A stretch of 50,908 nucleotides of DNA from Lactovum sp047974165 (GTDB taxonomy: Bacteria > Bacillota > Bacilli > Lactobacillales > Streptococcaceae): contig JBKECB010000019.1 of NCBI GenBank assembly GCA_047974165.1, positions 1 to 50,908 on the forward strand. Direction: 5' to 3'. Shown in pieces: positions 7,454 to 16,705 of the stretch; the first letter of the stretch is position 1, and each line of letters starts with the position of its first letter. The translations under genes were made by a program, and so were the position numbers. The notes beneath the pieces are model-generated. The model worked only from the letters and a program-made list of their open reading frames with translations. It had not been told where the DNA came from and ran no database searches.

Positions 7454-9931
7454 ATGTCAACTATTCAAACTCTCCCTCTTGAGGATATTATGGGTGAGCG
7501 CTTTGGTCGCTACTCAAAATATATTATTCAAGAACGAGCTCTCCCAGATATTCGAGATGGTTTAAAACCTGTCCAACGTCGTATTCTTTATTCGATGAAT
7601 AGAGATGGAAACACTTTTGATAAAGGCTATCGTAAGTCAGCAAAGTCTGTCGGAAATGTGATGGGTAATTTCCATCCACATGGTGATAGTTCTATTTATG
7701 ATGCGATGATTCGTCTTTCTCAAGATTGGAAGATGGGTGAAATGCTTATTGAAATGCATGGAAATAATGGATCGATGGATGGTGATCCACCTGCAGCGAT
7801 GCGTTATACAGAGGCGAGATTATCAGAGATATCAAGTTTTTTACTGAAAGATATTGAAAAAGAGACCGTCAATTTTGCTTGGAACTTTGATGATACAGAA
7901 AAAGAACCTACGGTATTACCTGCAAGTTTTCCCAATCTCTTAGTTAATGGCTCAACAGGTATCTCAGCAGGTTACGCGACAGATATTCCACCGCATAATT
8001 TATCAGAGGTTATTGATGCAACCATTTATTTGATTGATCATCCTGAGTCAAATGTAGAGAAAGTGATGAAGTTCTTACCCGGACCAGATTTTCCTACAGG
8101 AGCAATTATTCAAGGACGTGAAGGAATTAAAAAAGCCTATGAAACAGGGAAAGGTAAGGTTGTTGTACGTTCAAAGGCAGAAATTGAAGATTTAAAGGCA
8201 GGAAGACAGCAAATTGTGATTTCAGAGATTCCTTATGAGGTAAATAAACTAAGCCTTCAAAAGCGAATTGATGATATTGTAATTAATTCAAAAGTTCCAG
8301 GGATTGCTGATGCGCGTGATGAGTCTGACCGTGAGGGACTTCGCATGGTTGTTGAGTTAAAAAAAGATGCAGATGCTCAACTAGTTTTAAACTATCTCTA
8401 TAAAAATACAGACTTACAGATAAATTATAACTTTAATATGGTTGCCATTGATAATATGACTCCTTGTCAAGTGGGATTGCTACAAATGTTAAGTTCGTTT
8501 ATAGAACATCGTCGTGAGGTTATTGTAAAGCGTTCACAGTTTGATTTATCAAAAGCAAAAACACGTCTCCATCTCGTCCAAGGTTTAATTCGAATGGTTA
8601 GTATTTTAGATGAAGTGGTTACTTTAATTCGTGCTTCTGAAAATAAATCTGATGCCAAAGAAAATTTAAAAGTAAGCTATGATTTTACAGAGGAGCAGGC
8701 TGAGGCAATTGTCACTTTACAACTTTACCGCTTAACGAATACAGATATTGTGACACTTGAAAATGAAGAGGCTTCTTTAAATGAAGAAATCTTGACTCTT
8801 AAAGCTGTCATCAATGATAAGACGACTTTATTTAACTTAATGAAGCGTGAACTTCGTGAAATGAAAAAGAAGTTTGGAAAAGTAAGGCGTACAGAACTTC
8901 AAGAAGAAATTGAAAGTATTGAAATTGAAGCACAAGATTTAATTGTTGAAGAAGAAACAGTTATTTCTGTAACAGAAGCAGGCTATATCAAAAAAACGTC
9001 TCCTCGAAGTTTTGCTTCTTCAGAAACTTCTGAAGTTGGAAAACGTGAAGAAGATCGGTTAATCTTTATAGAAGCAAATGCCTTGACAACACAGCATTTA
9101 TTAATGTTTACCAATCTTGGCAATGTCATTTACCGACCGGTACATGAGTTGGCAGATATTCGCTGGAAAGATATTGGCGAGCATCTCTCACAAAGTCTTA
9201 CAAACTTTGTCAGTCATGAAAAAATTATATATGTTGATTTGCTCAATAATTTAGAAGAAGAAAAATATTATGCTCTTGTTACAAGAAAAGGACAGATTAA
9301 ACGAGTAGGACTTTCAGAATTTAAGGCTTGGCGTACTTATCGTTCAAAATCTATGAGTTATGTTAAGCTAAAAAAAGAAGATGATGCGGTTATTGCTTTA
9401 TTTGATAATATTAATGAAGAAACAGAGCTGATGATTATCTCAGAAAAGTCTTATGCTCTTAAGTTTAAGCTTTCAGAAGTCCCTATCTTAGGAAAAGTAG
9501 CAGCTGGTGTTAAAGCAGTCAACTTAAAAGATGATGATGTTATTAAGGCGGCCTTTCAGACAACTTATCCTTTAGTATATTTATTAACCCAACGTGGGGC
9601 AATAAAAGTATTTAAACATGAAGAAATAGCTTTGGGTTCAAGAGCTAAACGTGGTTTGCAACTGCTCACCTTATTAAAAACGATGCCACATACTGTTTTT
9701 GCAGCAGGTCCTATCAAATCAGAAAGAATAACTGTAAATAAGGAAGAACTTGATTTATTTACAGAGGTCGTAGAAGAATCAGATGAAGAAAAGCAGATAT
9801 TAGAAGTTCTCTCAAGAGACAATGAATGCTATGAGGTTGACCTTTTAAAACTTCCAATATCAAATAGAACCTCAAATGGTAAATTTATCAGTGAGGACAA
9901 AATAGAAGTAAAATCGGCAAGAATTAATTAG
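7454..9931 (+). CDS. parC: DNA topoisomerase IV subunit A
   Basis: The DNA-cutting subunit of topoisomerase IV, which decatenates daughter chromosomes. The 825-residue protein has the winged-helix breakage domain with catalytic Tyr118 in AAMRYTEARL and the quinolone-determining segment FHPHGDSSIYDA with the wild-type Ser79 and Asp83. C-terminal beta-pinwheel repeats follow from about residue 500. The length is typical of ParC in streptococci. It stands alone here: parE, often its neighbour, is absent on both sides, so the partner must be encoded elsewhere. The ribosome binding site is weak (TTGGAA). Confidence 0.95.
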   Translation: MSTIQTLPLEDIMGERFGRYSKYIIQERALPDIRDGLKPVQRRILYSMNRDGNTFDKGYRKSAKSVGNVMGNFHPHGDSSIYDAMIRLSQDWKMGEMLIEMHGNNGSMDGDPPAAMRYTEARLSEISSFLLKDIEKETVNFAWNFDDTEKEPTVLPASFPNLLVNGSTGISAGYATDIPPHNLSEVIDATIYLIDHPESNVEKVMKFLPGPDFPTGAIIQGREGIKKAYETGKGKVVVRSKAEIEDLKAGRQQIVISEIPYEVNKLSLQKRIDDIVINSKVPGIADARDESDREGLRMVVELKKDADAQLVLNYLYKNTDLQINYNFNMVAIDNMTPCQVGLLQMLSSFIEHRREVIVKRSQFDLSKAKTRLHLVQGLIRMVSILDEVVTLIRASENKSDAKENLKVSYDFTEEQAEAIVTLQLYRLTNTDIVTLENEEASLNEEILTLKAVINDKTTLFNLMKRELREMKKKFGKVRRTELQEEIESIEIEAQDLIVEEETVISVTEAGYIKKTSPRSFASSETSEVGKREEDRLIFIEANALTTQHLLMFTNLGNVIYRPVHELADIRWKDIGEHLSQSLTNFVSHEKIIYVDLLNNLEEEKYYALVTRKGQIKRVGLSEFKAWRTYRSKSMSYVKLKKEDDAVIALFDNINEETELMIISEKSYALKFKLSEVPILGKVAAGVKAVNLKDDDVIKAAFQTTYPLVYLLTQRGAIKVFKHEEIALGSRAKRGLQLLTLLKTMPHTVFAAGPIKSERITVNKEELDLFTEVVEESDEEKQILEVLSRDNECYEVDLLKLPISNRTSNGKFISEDKIEVKSARIN

Positions 9932-9941
9932 AATAAATTAT

Positions 9942-9969
9942 AAAACGTGAACTCAAGTTTCACGTTTTT
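9942..9969 (+). terminator. Terminator of parC
   Basis: Perfect 10-bp stem AAAACGTGAA with TTCACGTTTT, loop CTCAAGT, ending in a T-tract. Confidence 0.85.
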
Positions 9970-9989
9970 ATAAATTTTAAGTTTGTAAT

Positions 9990-10016
9990 AAAAAAAGCAG
10001 TAAGTCACTTACTGCT
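9990..10016 (-). terminator. Terminator of the tRNA-Cys gene
   Basis: On the minus strand AGCAGTAAG, loop TGA, CTTACTGCT, then seven T, starting a few bases after the tRNA 3' end. Confidence 0.85.
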
Positions 10017-10021
10017 AGAAC

Positions 10022-10092
10022 AGGCGCTAGTCGGATTTGAACCGACGATTAAGCTTTTGCAGAGCCATGTGTTACCACTTCACTATAGCGCC
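10022..10092 (-). tRNA. tRNA-Cys (anticodon GCA)
   Basis: A 71-base cloverleaf reads on the minus strand: acceptor GGCGCTA paired with TAGCGCC, D arm GTG/CAC, anticodon loop CTGCAAA with GCA, T arm GTCGG-TTCGAAT-CCGAC and discriminator T. The sequence closely resembles Bacillus-type tRNA-Cys. CCA is not encoded. The first anticodon-stem pair (positions 27-43) is a T-T mismatch, which should not prevent function. Confidence 0.95.
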
Positions 10093-10105
10093 AAACAACT
10101 TTATC

Positions 10106-10134
10106 ATTATAACTTAAAATTTTTAAAAAAGCAA
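10106..10134 (-). promoter_or_regulatory. Promoter of the tRNA-Cys gene
   Basis: On the minus strand TTGCTT, 17 bases, then TATAAT, ending 13 bases before the tRNA 5' end. It is divergent from the ligA promoter. Confidence 0.8.
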
Positions 10135-10158
10135 GTCATTTATATTTTTTATTAAAAA

Positions 10159-10167
10159 TGGTAAAAT
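10159..10167 (+). promoter_or_regulatory. Extended -10 promoter of ligA (predicted leaderless)
   Basis: TG-G-TAAAAT at 10159-10167, with only six bases to the ligA ATG at 10174 and no ribosome binding site. The -35 region is poor. Confidence 0.65.
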
Positions 10168-10173
10168 AAAAGA

Positions 10174-12147
10174 ATGAATATTGAAGAAGAAATAAGATCT
10201 TTAGTAAAGAATATTAATCTTTATCGTAAAGAGTATTATGAATTGGATAAGCCCTCTATAGAAGATGCAGAGTACGATCGCTTGTCAAGACGTCTTTTAG
10301 AACTTGAAAGAGAGTATCCTGAATTAGTACAAGAAGATTCGCCAATAGAAAAAATAGGGGCTGGAATTCTAGAAAAATTTGTAAAATATACACATGAGTA
10401 TAATTTATATTCTTTACAAGATGCTTTTTCTTTTGGAGAAATAGAGGCTTTTGATCAGCGAGTTCGCTCATTTTTTCAAGATCCTGAGTATATTTGTGAA
10501 TTAAAAATAGATGGCCTTTCTCTCTCTTTAATATATGAAGAAGGCAAGTTAAAAGTTGCAGCAACTCGTGGTGATGGAGCTGTGGGTGAAAATATTACAG
10601 AGCAAGCCCGACAAATTTTAGATTTACCTAAAAAATTATCGGAAGATATAAATATAACAGTACGAGGAGAAGCATATCTTCCAAGAGAGAATTTTGATAA
10701 ATTAAATCTAGAGCGTGAAGGAGAAGGTTTATCTATTTTTGCAAACCCTAGAAATGCTGCTGCAGGAAGTTTACGTCAACTAGATAGTTCAGTTGTAAAA
10801 AAACGAGGTATTGCAAGTTTTATTTATCAGCTAGCAAGTCCTGGACAACAAAAAAGTCAAAAAGAAGTCTTGACTTATTTTGAAAGTTTAGGCTTTGTTG
10901 TTAATGAGATATATTGTTTGGCAAAGTCTTTGACAGAAGTTTATGAATTTATAGAAAAAGTTTCTCAAATGAGAGAGAATTTACCTTATGATATTGATGG
11001 TGTTGTTATCAAGGTTAATAATTTAGAGAATCAGGAGAGACTTGGTTTTACTGCAAAATTCCCTCGATGGGCAGTAGCTTATAAATTTCCTCCTGATATT
11101 GCTGAAACTGAGATTTTAAGTATTGACTGGACAGTTGGAAGAACAGGTGTTGTGACACCTACAGCAAATATGACCAGTGTTATTTTAGCCCAGACTAAAG
11201 TTGCAAGGGCTAGTTTACATAATGTTGACTATATTAAAGAAAAAGATATTCGACTAAGAGATAGAGTGTTGATTTATAAGGCGGGAGATATTATTCCTGC
11301 TGTTCAGCGTGTTCTTTTTGATAAACGCCCAGTAGATTCTCAGCCTTTAGAAATCCCAACTCTTTGTCCAGACTGTCAGAGTGCGTTGATTCATTATGAG
11401 GATGAAGTGGCACTTCGCTGTGTTAATCCACTTTGTCCTGCTCAGATAAGAGAATCTTTGATTCATTTTTCTAGTCGTCAGGCAATGAATATTGTAGGAT
11501 TAGGACCAGCAGTTATTAAGCAACTTTTTGACTCTAATTTAATTAAAGATGTGGCAGATCTCTATCGTTTAACAGAGTCTGATCTAGCACAATTAGATAA
11601 CTTGGGTAAGAAATCAGCTGAAAAGTTATTGGAAGCCATTGATCAATCACGCAACAACTCTTTAGAAAAACTTCTTTTTGGTTTGGGTATTCGTCATGTA
11701 GGCGCACAAAATGCAAAGCTTTTAGCAAAGACATTTAAAAATTTAAAGCTTTTGTCTCAAGCTTCTAAAGAAGAAATTATGAGTTTATCTGCAATTGGAG
11801 AAAAAGTTGCTCAAAGATTAATTAATTATTTTAATACTGAAGGTGCTAAGCAATTACTTTTAGAGTTAGAAGAAGTTAGGCTTAATTTTGATTATCAAGG
11901 TAATCAAGTGAATACAGAGAGCCTTCTTTCTAATAAAACAGTTGTCTTGACAGGTCAGTTGACTCAAATGACAAGAATTGAAGTAAAGGAAAAGTTAGAG
12001 GCTTTAGGAGCAAAGGTGACGGGATCAGTGTCAAAAAAAACAGATATTTTGATTGCAGGATCTGAGGCAGGGTCAAAGTTAACAAAAGCTCAGACCTTAG
12101 GAATTGAAATTTGGTCAGAAGAAGATTTACAAAAGCTAATAAAATAG
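10174..12147 (+). CDS. ligA: NAD-dependent DNA ligase
   Basis: Seals nicks in replication and repair using NAD. The 657-residue protein has the full LigA order: domain Ia, the adenylation domain with the catalytic Lys111 in KIDG, the OB fold, a four-cysteine zinc finger (CPDC and CVNPLC, about residues 398-424), helix-hairpin-helix repeats, and a C-terminal BRCT domain (about 583-655). Length and motifs are normal for the family. The promoter lies directly before the start codon, so the transcript is predicted to be leaderless. It is followed closely by dgkB. Confidence 0.96.
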   Translation: MNIEEEIRSLVKNINLYRKEYYELDKPSIEDAEYDRLSRRLLELEREYPELVQEDSPIEKIGAGILEKFVKYTHEYNLYSLQDAFSFGEIEAFDQRVRSFFQDPEYICELKIDGLSLSLIYEEGKLKVAATRGDGAVGENITEQARQILDLPKKLSEDINITVRGEAYLPRENFDKLNLEREGEGLSIFANPRNAAAGSLRQLDSSVVKKRGIASFIYQLASPGQQKSQKEVLTYFESLGFVVNEIYCLAKSLTEVYEFIEKVSQMRENLPYDIDGVVIKVNNLENQERLGFTAKFPRWAVAYKFPPDIAETEILSIDWTVGRTGVVTPTANMTSVILAQTKVARASLHNVDYIKEKDIRLRDRVLIYKAGDIIPAVQRVLFDKRPVDSQPLEIPTLCPDCQSALIHYEDEVALRCVNPLCPAQIRESLIHFSSRQAMNIVGLGPAVIKQLFDSNLIKDVADLYRLTESDLAQLDNLGKKSAEKLLEAIDQSRNNSLEKLLFGLGIRHVGAQNAKLLAKTFKNLKLLSQASKEEIMSLSAIGEKVAQRLINYFNTEGAKQLLLELEEVRLNFDYQGNQVNTESLLSNKTVVLTGQLTQMTRIEVKEKLEALGAKVTGSVSKKTDILIAGSEAGSKLTKAQTLGIEIWSEEDLQKLIK

Positions 12148-12179
12148 ATATAATAGAGATAAAATAAAGAGGAGAACAA

Positions 12180-13229
12180 GTGAAAGCACGTCTGATTTAT
12201 AATCCAACAAGTGGTCAAGAAATTATAAAGAAATATATTGCCGATATTTTAGAAAAGTTAGAGTCTTATGGTTATGAAACTTCAGCATTTGCAACAACAG
12301 TTAAGAAAGATTCTGCAAAAAATGAAGCTAAAAGAGTTTCAAACTTAGATTTTGATTTAATTGTTGCAGCTGGAGGAGATGGGACTTTAAATGAGGTCAT
12401 TAATGGAATCATGCAGATTGAGGAATCAAGACGTCCTCAACTTGCAATTTTACCAACTGGGACAACTAATGATTTTGCCAGAGCCTTAAAAATTCCGCGT
12501 AATAAACCTCTACGAGCTTTAGAGGTTATTGAGAAGAAGCAGATATTAAATATTGATATTGGTTATGTAAAAAATAATGAAAGTTATTTTATTAATATTG
12601 CAGCTGGAGGCGCATTAACTGAACTGACTTACAGTGTTCCAAGTCAATTGAAAACAATATTTGGCTATCTGGCATATTTATCTAAAGGAGCAGAGTTATT
12701 ACCAAGAGTTAAAAAGCAACCTGTTCGAATTCATTATGATGGACAGGTGATAGAAGAAGATATTTCAATGTTTTTCTGTGCCTTGACAAATTCTGTTGGT
12801 GGATTTGAAAGAATTGCTCCAGATGCCTTGCTAAATGATGGACGATTTACACTTATTTTGGTAAAAACAGATAATATCTTTGATTTGATTGCTTTATTTT
12901 CAATGATTGCAAGTGGTTCAGTAAAGCATGTGGAAGATAAAAATATTATTTATATCAAGGCAAGTTCTGTGACGATTGAACCTTTAAATCTTGAAAAATG
13001 GATGGTTAATCTTGATGGTGAGTATGGAGGACTTGCACCAGTGTATTTTGAAAATAAAAAGCGTGCAATTGAAATGTTTGTGAATTTAGATGAAGTTTCA
13101 GATGAAAATTATGAAGAAGAACTAGAAGATGATCATGACTTGGTATTGGAGAGCTACACTCATAAATTTGTTGAAGAAGTAAGGAATTTAACAGAGAGAC
13201 AAGTAGAAAAAAATGATAAAATAGAGTAG
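12180..13229 (+). CDS. dgkB: Diacylglycerol/lipid kinase, DgkB/YegS family
   Basis: A cytoplasmic lipid kinase that probably phosphorylates diacylglycerol released by lipoteichoic acid synthesis. The 349-residue protein shows the family motifs NPTSG (8-12), the nucleotide-binding loop GGDGTLNEV (65-73) and LPTGTTNDFARAL (around 97-109). The C-terminal 40 residues are strongly acidic and poorly conserved-looking. Translation starts at a GTG with a strong GAGGAG site. It lies between ligA and cdaA with short gaps, so co-transcription with the c-di-AMP operon is likely. Confidence 0.87.
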   Translation: MKARLIYNPTSGQEIIKKYIADILEKLESYGYETSAFATTVKKDSAKNEAKRVSNLDFDLIVAAGGDGTLNEVINGIMQIEESRRPQLAILPTGTTNDFARALKIPRNKPLRALEVIEKKQILNIDIGYVKNNESYFINIAAGGALTELTYSVPSQLKTIFGYLAYLSKGAELLPRVKKQPVRIHYDGQVIEEDISMFFCALTNSVGGFERIAPDALLNDGRFTLILVKTDNIFDLIALFSMIASGSVKHVEDKNIIYIKASSVTIEPLNLEKWMVNLDGEYGGLAPVYFENKKRAIEMFVNLDEVSDENYEEELEDDHDLVLESYTHKFVEEVRNLTERQVEKNDKIE

Positions 13230-13238
13230 GAAATAAAA

Positions 13239-14108
13239 ATGAATAATATCCCTGATTTATTTAATACAGAAATTTGGCATCAATTAGTTGAATTAAATAA
13301 AGACCCTTGGCAGTTTTTTATATCTTTTGTGGATATCTTAATTGTTAGCTTTATTATATATAAATTAATACGATTTGTTGAAGGAACACGAATGCTTGTT
13401 TTAGTACGTGGAGTTTTCTTTTTTATAATCGCAAGTTTATTGGCAGAATTAATGGGTCTTGTAACACTTACTTGGCTATTAAATCAAGTTCTGACTTATG
13501 GTGTGATTGCATTAATTGTAATTTTTCAGCCAGAAATCCGTCAGGCTCTCGAGAGATTAGGACATACAACAAAATTTATCGGGAAACGTGTGAAAGAAGG
13601 AACGGATAAACAAATTAATGCTTATGTTAAAGCTTTTGAGCATATGTCAAAAAGAAAGATTGGTGTCTTGATTGCGATTGAGCGTACTCAAACATTAGCC
13701 GAGTATGCAAATACAGGAATTAGGCTAGATGCAGATATTACAAGTGAGCTCCTAATAAATATTTTTATTCCTAATACGCCTTTACATGATGGAGCAGTAA
13801 TTATACAAGAAAATAAGATTGTCTCTAGCTCGGCTTATTTACCTCTGACAGATCGAGTAGATATCTCAAAGAAGTTTGGAACACGACATAGAGCAGCGAT
13901 TGGACTAGCAGAGCTTTCAGATGCAATCGTCTTAGTAATTTCAGAAGAAACAGGAAATATTTCAATTGCTCATCATGGAATTTTTTATTCCGACTTAACC
14001 CTTGAAAAATTCCGACAGATATTATCTACAGAGCTTATAGAAAGTCCAAAAGAAGAGATGTCTCTTTTCCAAAGTTTATTTAAAAAAGCAAAGAAGGAGG
14101 AAATATGA
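13239..14108 (+). CDS. cdaA: Diadenylate cyclase CdaA
   Basis: Makes the second messenger c-di-AMP from two ATP at the membrane. The 289-residue protein has three N-terminal transmembrane segments (about 30-48, 52-70, 80-97) and then the DAC domain with its two signature motifs, DGA at residues 184-186 (TPLHDGAVII) and RHR at 216-218 (GTRHRAAIG). It overlaps cdaR by four bases (ATGA) and heads the conserved cdaA-cdaR-glmM cluster, which ties c-di-AMP to cell-wall precursor synthesis and potassium/osmotic control. Confidence 0.96.
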   Translation: MNNIPDLFNTEIWHQLVELNKDPWQFFISFVDILIVSFIIYKLIRFVEGTRMLVLVRGVFFFIIASLLAELMGLVTLTWLLNQVLTYGVIALIVIFQPEIRQALERLGHTTKFIGKRVKEGTDKQINAYVKAFEHMSKRKIGVLIAIERTQTLAEYANTGIRLDADITSELLINIFIPNTPLHDGAVIIQENKIVSSSAYLPLTDRVDISKKFGTRHRAAIGLAELSDAIVLVISEETGNISIAHHGIFYSDLTLEKFRQILSTELIESPKEEMSLFQSLFKKAKKEEI

Positions 14109-14821
14109 TTTCAAAAATATTTAATTCACGTTTCTTTTATTTCTTATTCAGCTTACTTCTAGCCTTCTTTCTTTTTTTAAATGCAAATGCGAGTGGTCTA
14201 GAAACAACAGGGTCAATTAAAGATGCAGGACAAGTTTACAGCGAAATCTTAGAAAATGTCCCCATTACTCTCGTTTATGATTCAGAAAAATACTTTGTTT
14301 CAAGTGAGAATAATACAGCAACTGTAACCCTCACTTCAAATAATCAAATCTTACTTTCTCAAGAAAAATCAATAGAAACTAGAAAGTTTGAGTTAAAGTT
14401 AGATTTAACAAAGATGAAAATAGGCGAACATCAAGTTCCGATTTCTGTTATAGAGTTACCAACGTCTGTGAGTGCAGAAACAAATCCTATCAATGTAAAT
14501 GTGACAATTGAAGATAAAAAATCAAAAGAATTTACGATTGTTCCTATTGTGGATGAGAGCTTAATTCCAGAAGGATATAAGTATAATGGTGTAAGTTTAG
14601 ATACTCAAAAAGTTAAAGTAACTGCTGGGACCTCATCTATTGATAATGTTGCAGAAGTGCAAGCAGTCTTACCTTCGGCAACTGACTTAACAAAAGAAAA
14701 AACAGTAACAGTAAATCTTGTCACTGTCAATGAAGATGGAGATATTGTTCCAGCAAGTTTATCAAAAACTGCAATTAAGATGACAATCTTGATTACAAAA
14801 GAAACTTCAAATAGTAAGTAG
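14105..14821 (+). CDS. cdaR: CdaA regulatory protein, YbbR repeats
   Basis: Membrane-anchored partner that modulates CdaA. The 238-residue protein has one N-terminal transmembrane segment (about 8-25) followed by an extracellular part with YbbR-type beta domains (about 45-135 and 140-230). This is shorter than the four-repeat Bacillus protein and typical of streptococci. It starts at an ATG that overlaps the cdaA stop codon and has an AAGGAGG site, so it is translationally coupled. Function is assigned by family and position. Confidence 0.9.
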   Translation: MISKIFNSRFFYFLFSLLLAFFLFLNANASGLETTGSIKDAGQVYSEILENVPITLVYDSEKYFVSSENNTATVTLTSNNQILLSQEKSIETRKFELKLDLTKMKIGEHQVPISVIELPTSVSAETNPINVNVTIEDKKSKEFTIVPIVDESLIPEGYKYNGVSLDTQKVKVTAGTSSIDNVAEVQAVLPSATDLTKEKTVTVNLVTVNEDGDIVPASLSKTAIKMTILITKETSNSK

Positions 14822-14845
14822 AATAAGAATGGAGAAATTTATTTA

Positions 14846-16201
14846 ATGGCAAAGTATTTTGGGACAGATGGTGTTCGTGGAGAGGCAAATGTAGAACTTA
14901 CACCAGAAATGGCATTTAAGCTCGGGCGTTGTGGGGGCTATGTCTTAAGTCAGCATGAGAAAAAGCAGGCAAAAATTTATGTAGCACGTGATACACGTAT
15001 TTCAGGACAAATGCTTTTAGCAAGCTTAATTTCAGGATTATTATCCGTTGGGATTGAAGTCTTTGATTTGGGAGTTTTGGCAACGCCTGGTCTAGCTTAT
15101 CTGGTGACAAAGGATGAAGCTTCAGCTGGTGTGATGATTACAGCGAGTCATAATCCTGCGTTGGATAATGGTATTAAATTCTTTGGTGCAGATGGATATA
15201 AACTAGATGATGCTAAAGAGCTTGAAATTGAAGCCTTAATTGATACAAGTGAAGATAAGCTTCCACGCCCATCAGCTCAAGGTTTAGGTAAGTTTTATGA
15301 TTATAAAGAATCAAAGCAGAAGTATATTACTTTCCTTGAGGGGACTGCTGAGGGTAAGTTTGAAAACTTTAAAATTGTCTTAGATACAGCAAATGGTGCA
15401 ACTTATACGACTGCAAGAAATGTCTATCTTGATTTGGGAGCAGATATTGAGGTAATTGGTGAAAATCCTGATGGTCTTAATATTAATGATAAAATTGGCT
15501 CAACACATCCAGAAGCTTTGATTGAGAAAGTTCTTGAAAGCTCAGCAGATTTAGGATTGGCATTTGATGGTGATGGAGACCGCCTGATTGCCGTTGATGA
15601 AAAAGGACAAATTGTTGATGGCGATGTGATTATGTTTATTGTTGGGAAGTATTTGGCAGCTGCAGGTAAGTTGGCTAAAAATACAGTGGTAACAACAGTG
15701 ATGTCAAATATAGGATTTCATAAGGCACTTGAAGCAGAAAATATGAATGCAGTAATTACAGCTGTTGGAGATCGCTATGTTGTTGAGGAAATGAGAAAAT
15801 CAGGTTACAATTATGGTGGTGAACAATCAGGACATATGATTTTTATGGACTATAGCTCAACTGGAGATGGTCAGCTTTCAAGCCTCCAATTAGTTAAAGT
15901 GATGAGAGAAACAGGAAAAAAACTTTCAGAACTTGCAGCAGAAGTTACAATTTATCCTCAAAAATTAGTAAATGTGAGATTAGCTAATTTGTCTTATAAA
16001 GATAACTGGCAAGAAAATTCTGCGATTACAGAAATGATTTCTCAAAAAGAAAGTCTCTTGGAAGGAAACGGTCGTATCTTAGTTCGACCAAGTGGTACAG
16101 AGCCACTTTTACGTGTCATGGCTGAGGCAGCAACACAAGAATTAGTAGATGATGTTGTGGATAGTATTGTAGAAGTTGTTAAATCAGAAATAGGTGCTTA
16201 G
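14846..16201 (+). CDS. glmM: Phosphoglucosamine mutase
   Basis: Converts glucosamine-6-phosphate to glucosamine-1-phosphate for UDP-GlcNAc and peptidoglycan. The 451-residue protein has the phosphoserine loop TASHNP with Ser101, the magnesium loop DGDGDR at 241-246, and the phosphate-binding RPSGTEP near the C terminus. Length is normal. It is the last gene of the cdaA-cdaR-glmM cluster; GlmM is known to interact with and inhibit CdaA in related bacteria. A strong terminator follows the stop codon. Confidence 0.97.
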   Translation: MAKYFGTDGVRGEANVELTPEMAFKLGRCGGYVLSQHEKKQAKIYVARDTRISGQMLLASLISGLLSVGIEVFDLGVLATPGLAYLVTKDEASAGVMITASHNPALDNGIKFFGADGYKLDDAKELEIEALIDTSEDKLPRPSAQGLGKFYDYKESKQKYITFLEGTAEGKFENFKIVLDTANGATYTTARNVYLDLGADIEVIGENPDGLNINDKIGSTHPEALIEKVLESSADLGLAFDGDGDRLIAVDEKGQIVDGDVIMFIVGKYLAAAGKLAKNTVVTTVMSNIGFHKALEAENMNAVITAVGDRYVVEEMRKSGYNYGGEQSGHMIFMDYSSTGDGQLSSLQLVKVMRETGKKLSELAAEVTIYPQKLVNVRLANLSYKDNWQENSAITEMISQKESLLEGNGRILVRPSGTEPLLRVMAEAATQELVDDVVDSIVEVVKSEIGA

Positions 16202-16202
16202 T

Positions 16203-16232
16203 AAAAAATGAGATAGAAATATCTCATTTTTT
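16203..16232 (+). terminator. Terminator of the cdaA-cdaR-glmM unit
   Basis: Perfect 13-bp stem (AAAAAATGAGATA and complement) closed by a GAAA tetraloop and ending in T-rich sequence. Confidence 0.9.
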
Positions 16233-16250
16233 ATACAAAATAATAAAAAA

Positions 16251-16259
16251 TGTTATAAT
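16251..16259 (+). promoter_or_regulatory. Extended -10 promoter of the HD hydrolase gene
   Basis: TG-T-TATAAT at 16251-16259, 20 bases before the ATG at 16280, leaving room for a normal ribosome binding site (TAGGAG). Confidence 0.7.
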
Positions 16260-16279
16260 AGAACTTGAGTAGGAGAATT

Positions 16280-16696
16280 ATGAATTTACAAAGAGCGATT
16301 GAAATAGCAAAAAAAGCACATCAAGATCAGGTTGATAAGGCAGGAAAAGCTTATATTGAGCATCTCAAGACTCTTGCATCTCATGTAGAAACAGAGGACG
16401 AAAAAATCCTTGCCTATCTACATGATTTGATTGAAGATACGAGTTGGACCTTGAAGGATTTGAGAGAAGAAGGATTAGCTGAGGAACTTATTTTATCTCT
16501 TGATCTTTTGACTAAAAGACAAGGTCAAGATTATTTTATTTATTTGAAAAATATAAAGAAAAATCAATTGGCAAGAACGATAAAACTTGTAGACTTAAAG
16601 CATAACTCAGATTTATCAAGGCTTGATCAAGTTACAGAAAAAGATCTTAAAAGAGTTGAAAAATATAAAAAAGCAATGGCTTATCTAAAAGAATAG
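16280..16696 (+). CDS. Small stand-alone HD-domain hydrolase, RelA/SpoT-type
   Basis: A 138-residue protein made of a single HD domain like the hydrolase half of RelA/SpoT or the stand-alone MESH1/SAH enzymes. Visible metal-binding residues are His28 (YIEHL), His48-Asp49 (LHDLIEDT) and Asp105 (KLVDLKHNSDL). A (p)ppGpp-hydrolysing role is possible but the substrate cannot be read from sequence. The ATG with TAGGAG was chosen over an upstream in-frame TTG, which would place the site inside the gene. It has its own promoter and is 9 bases before a glycosyltransferase gene. Confidence 0.8.
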   Translation: MNLQRAIEIAKKAHQDQVDKAGKAYIEHLKTLASHVETEDEKILAYLHDLIEDTSWTLKDLREEGLAEELILSLDLLTKRQGQDYFIYLKNIKKNQLARTIKLVDLKHNSDLSRLDQVTEKDLKRVEKYKKAMAYLKE

Positions 16697-16705
16697 AGGA
16701 GAAAA

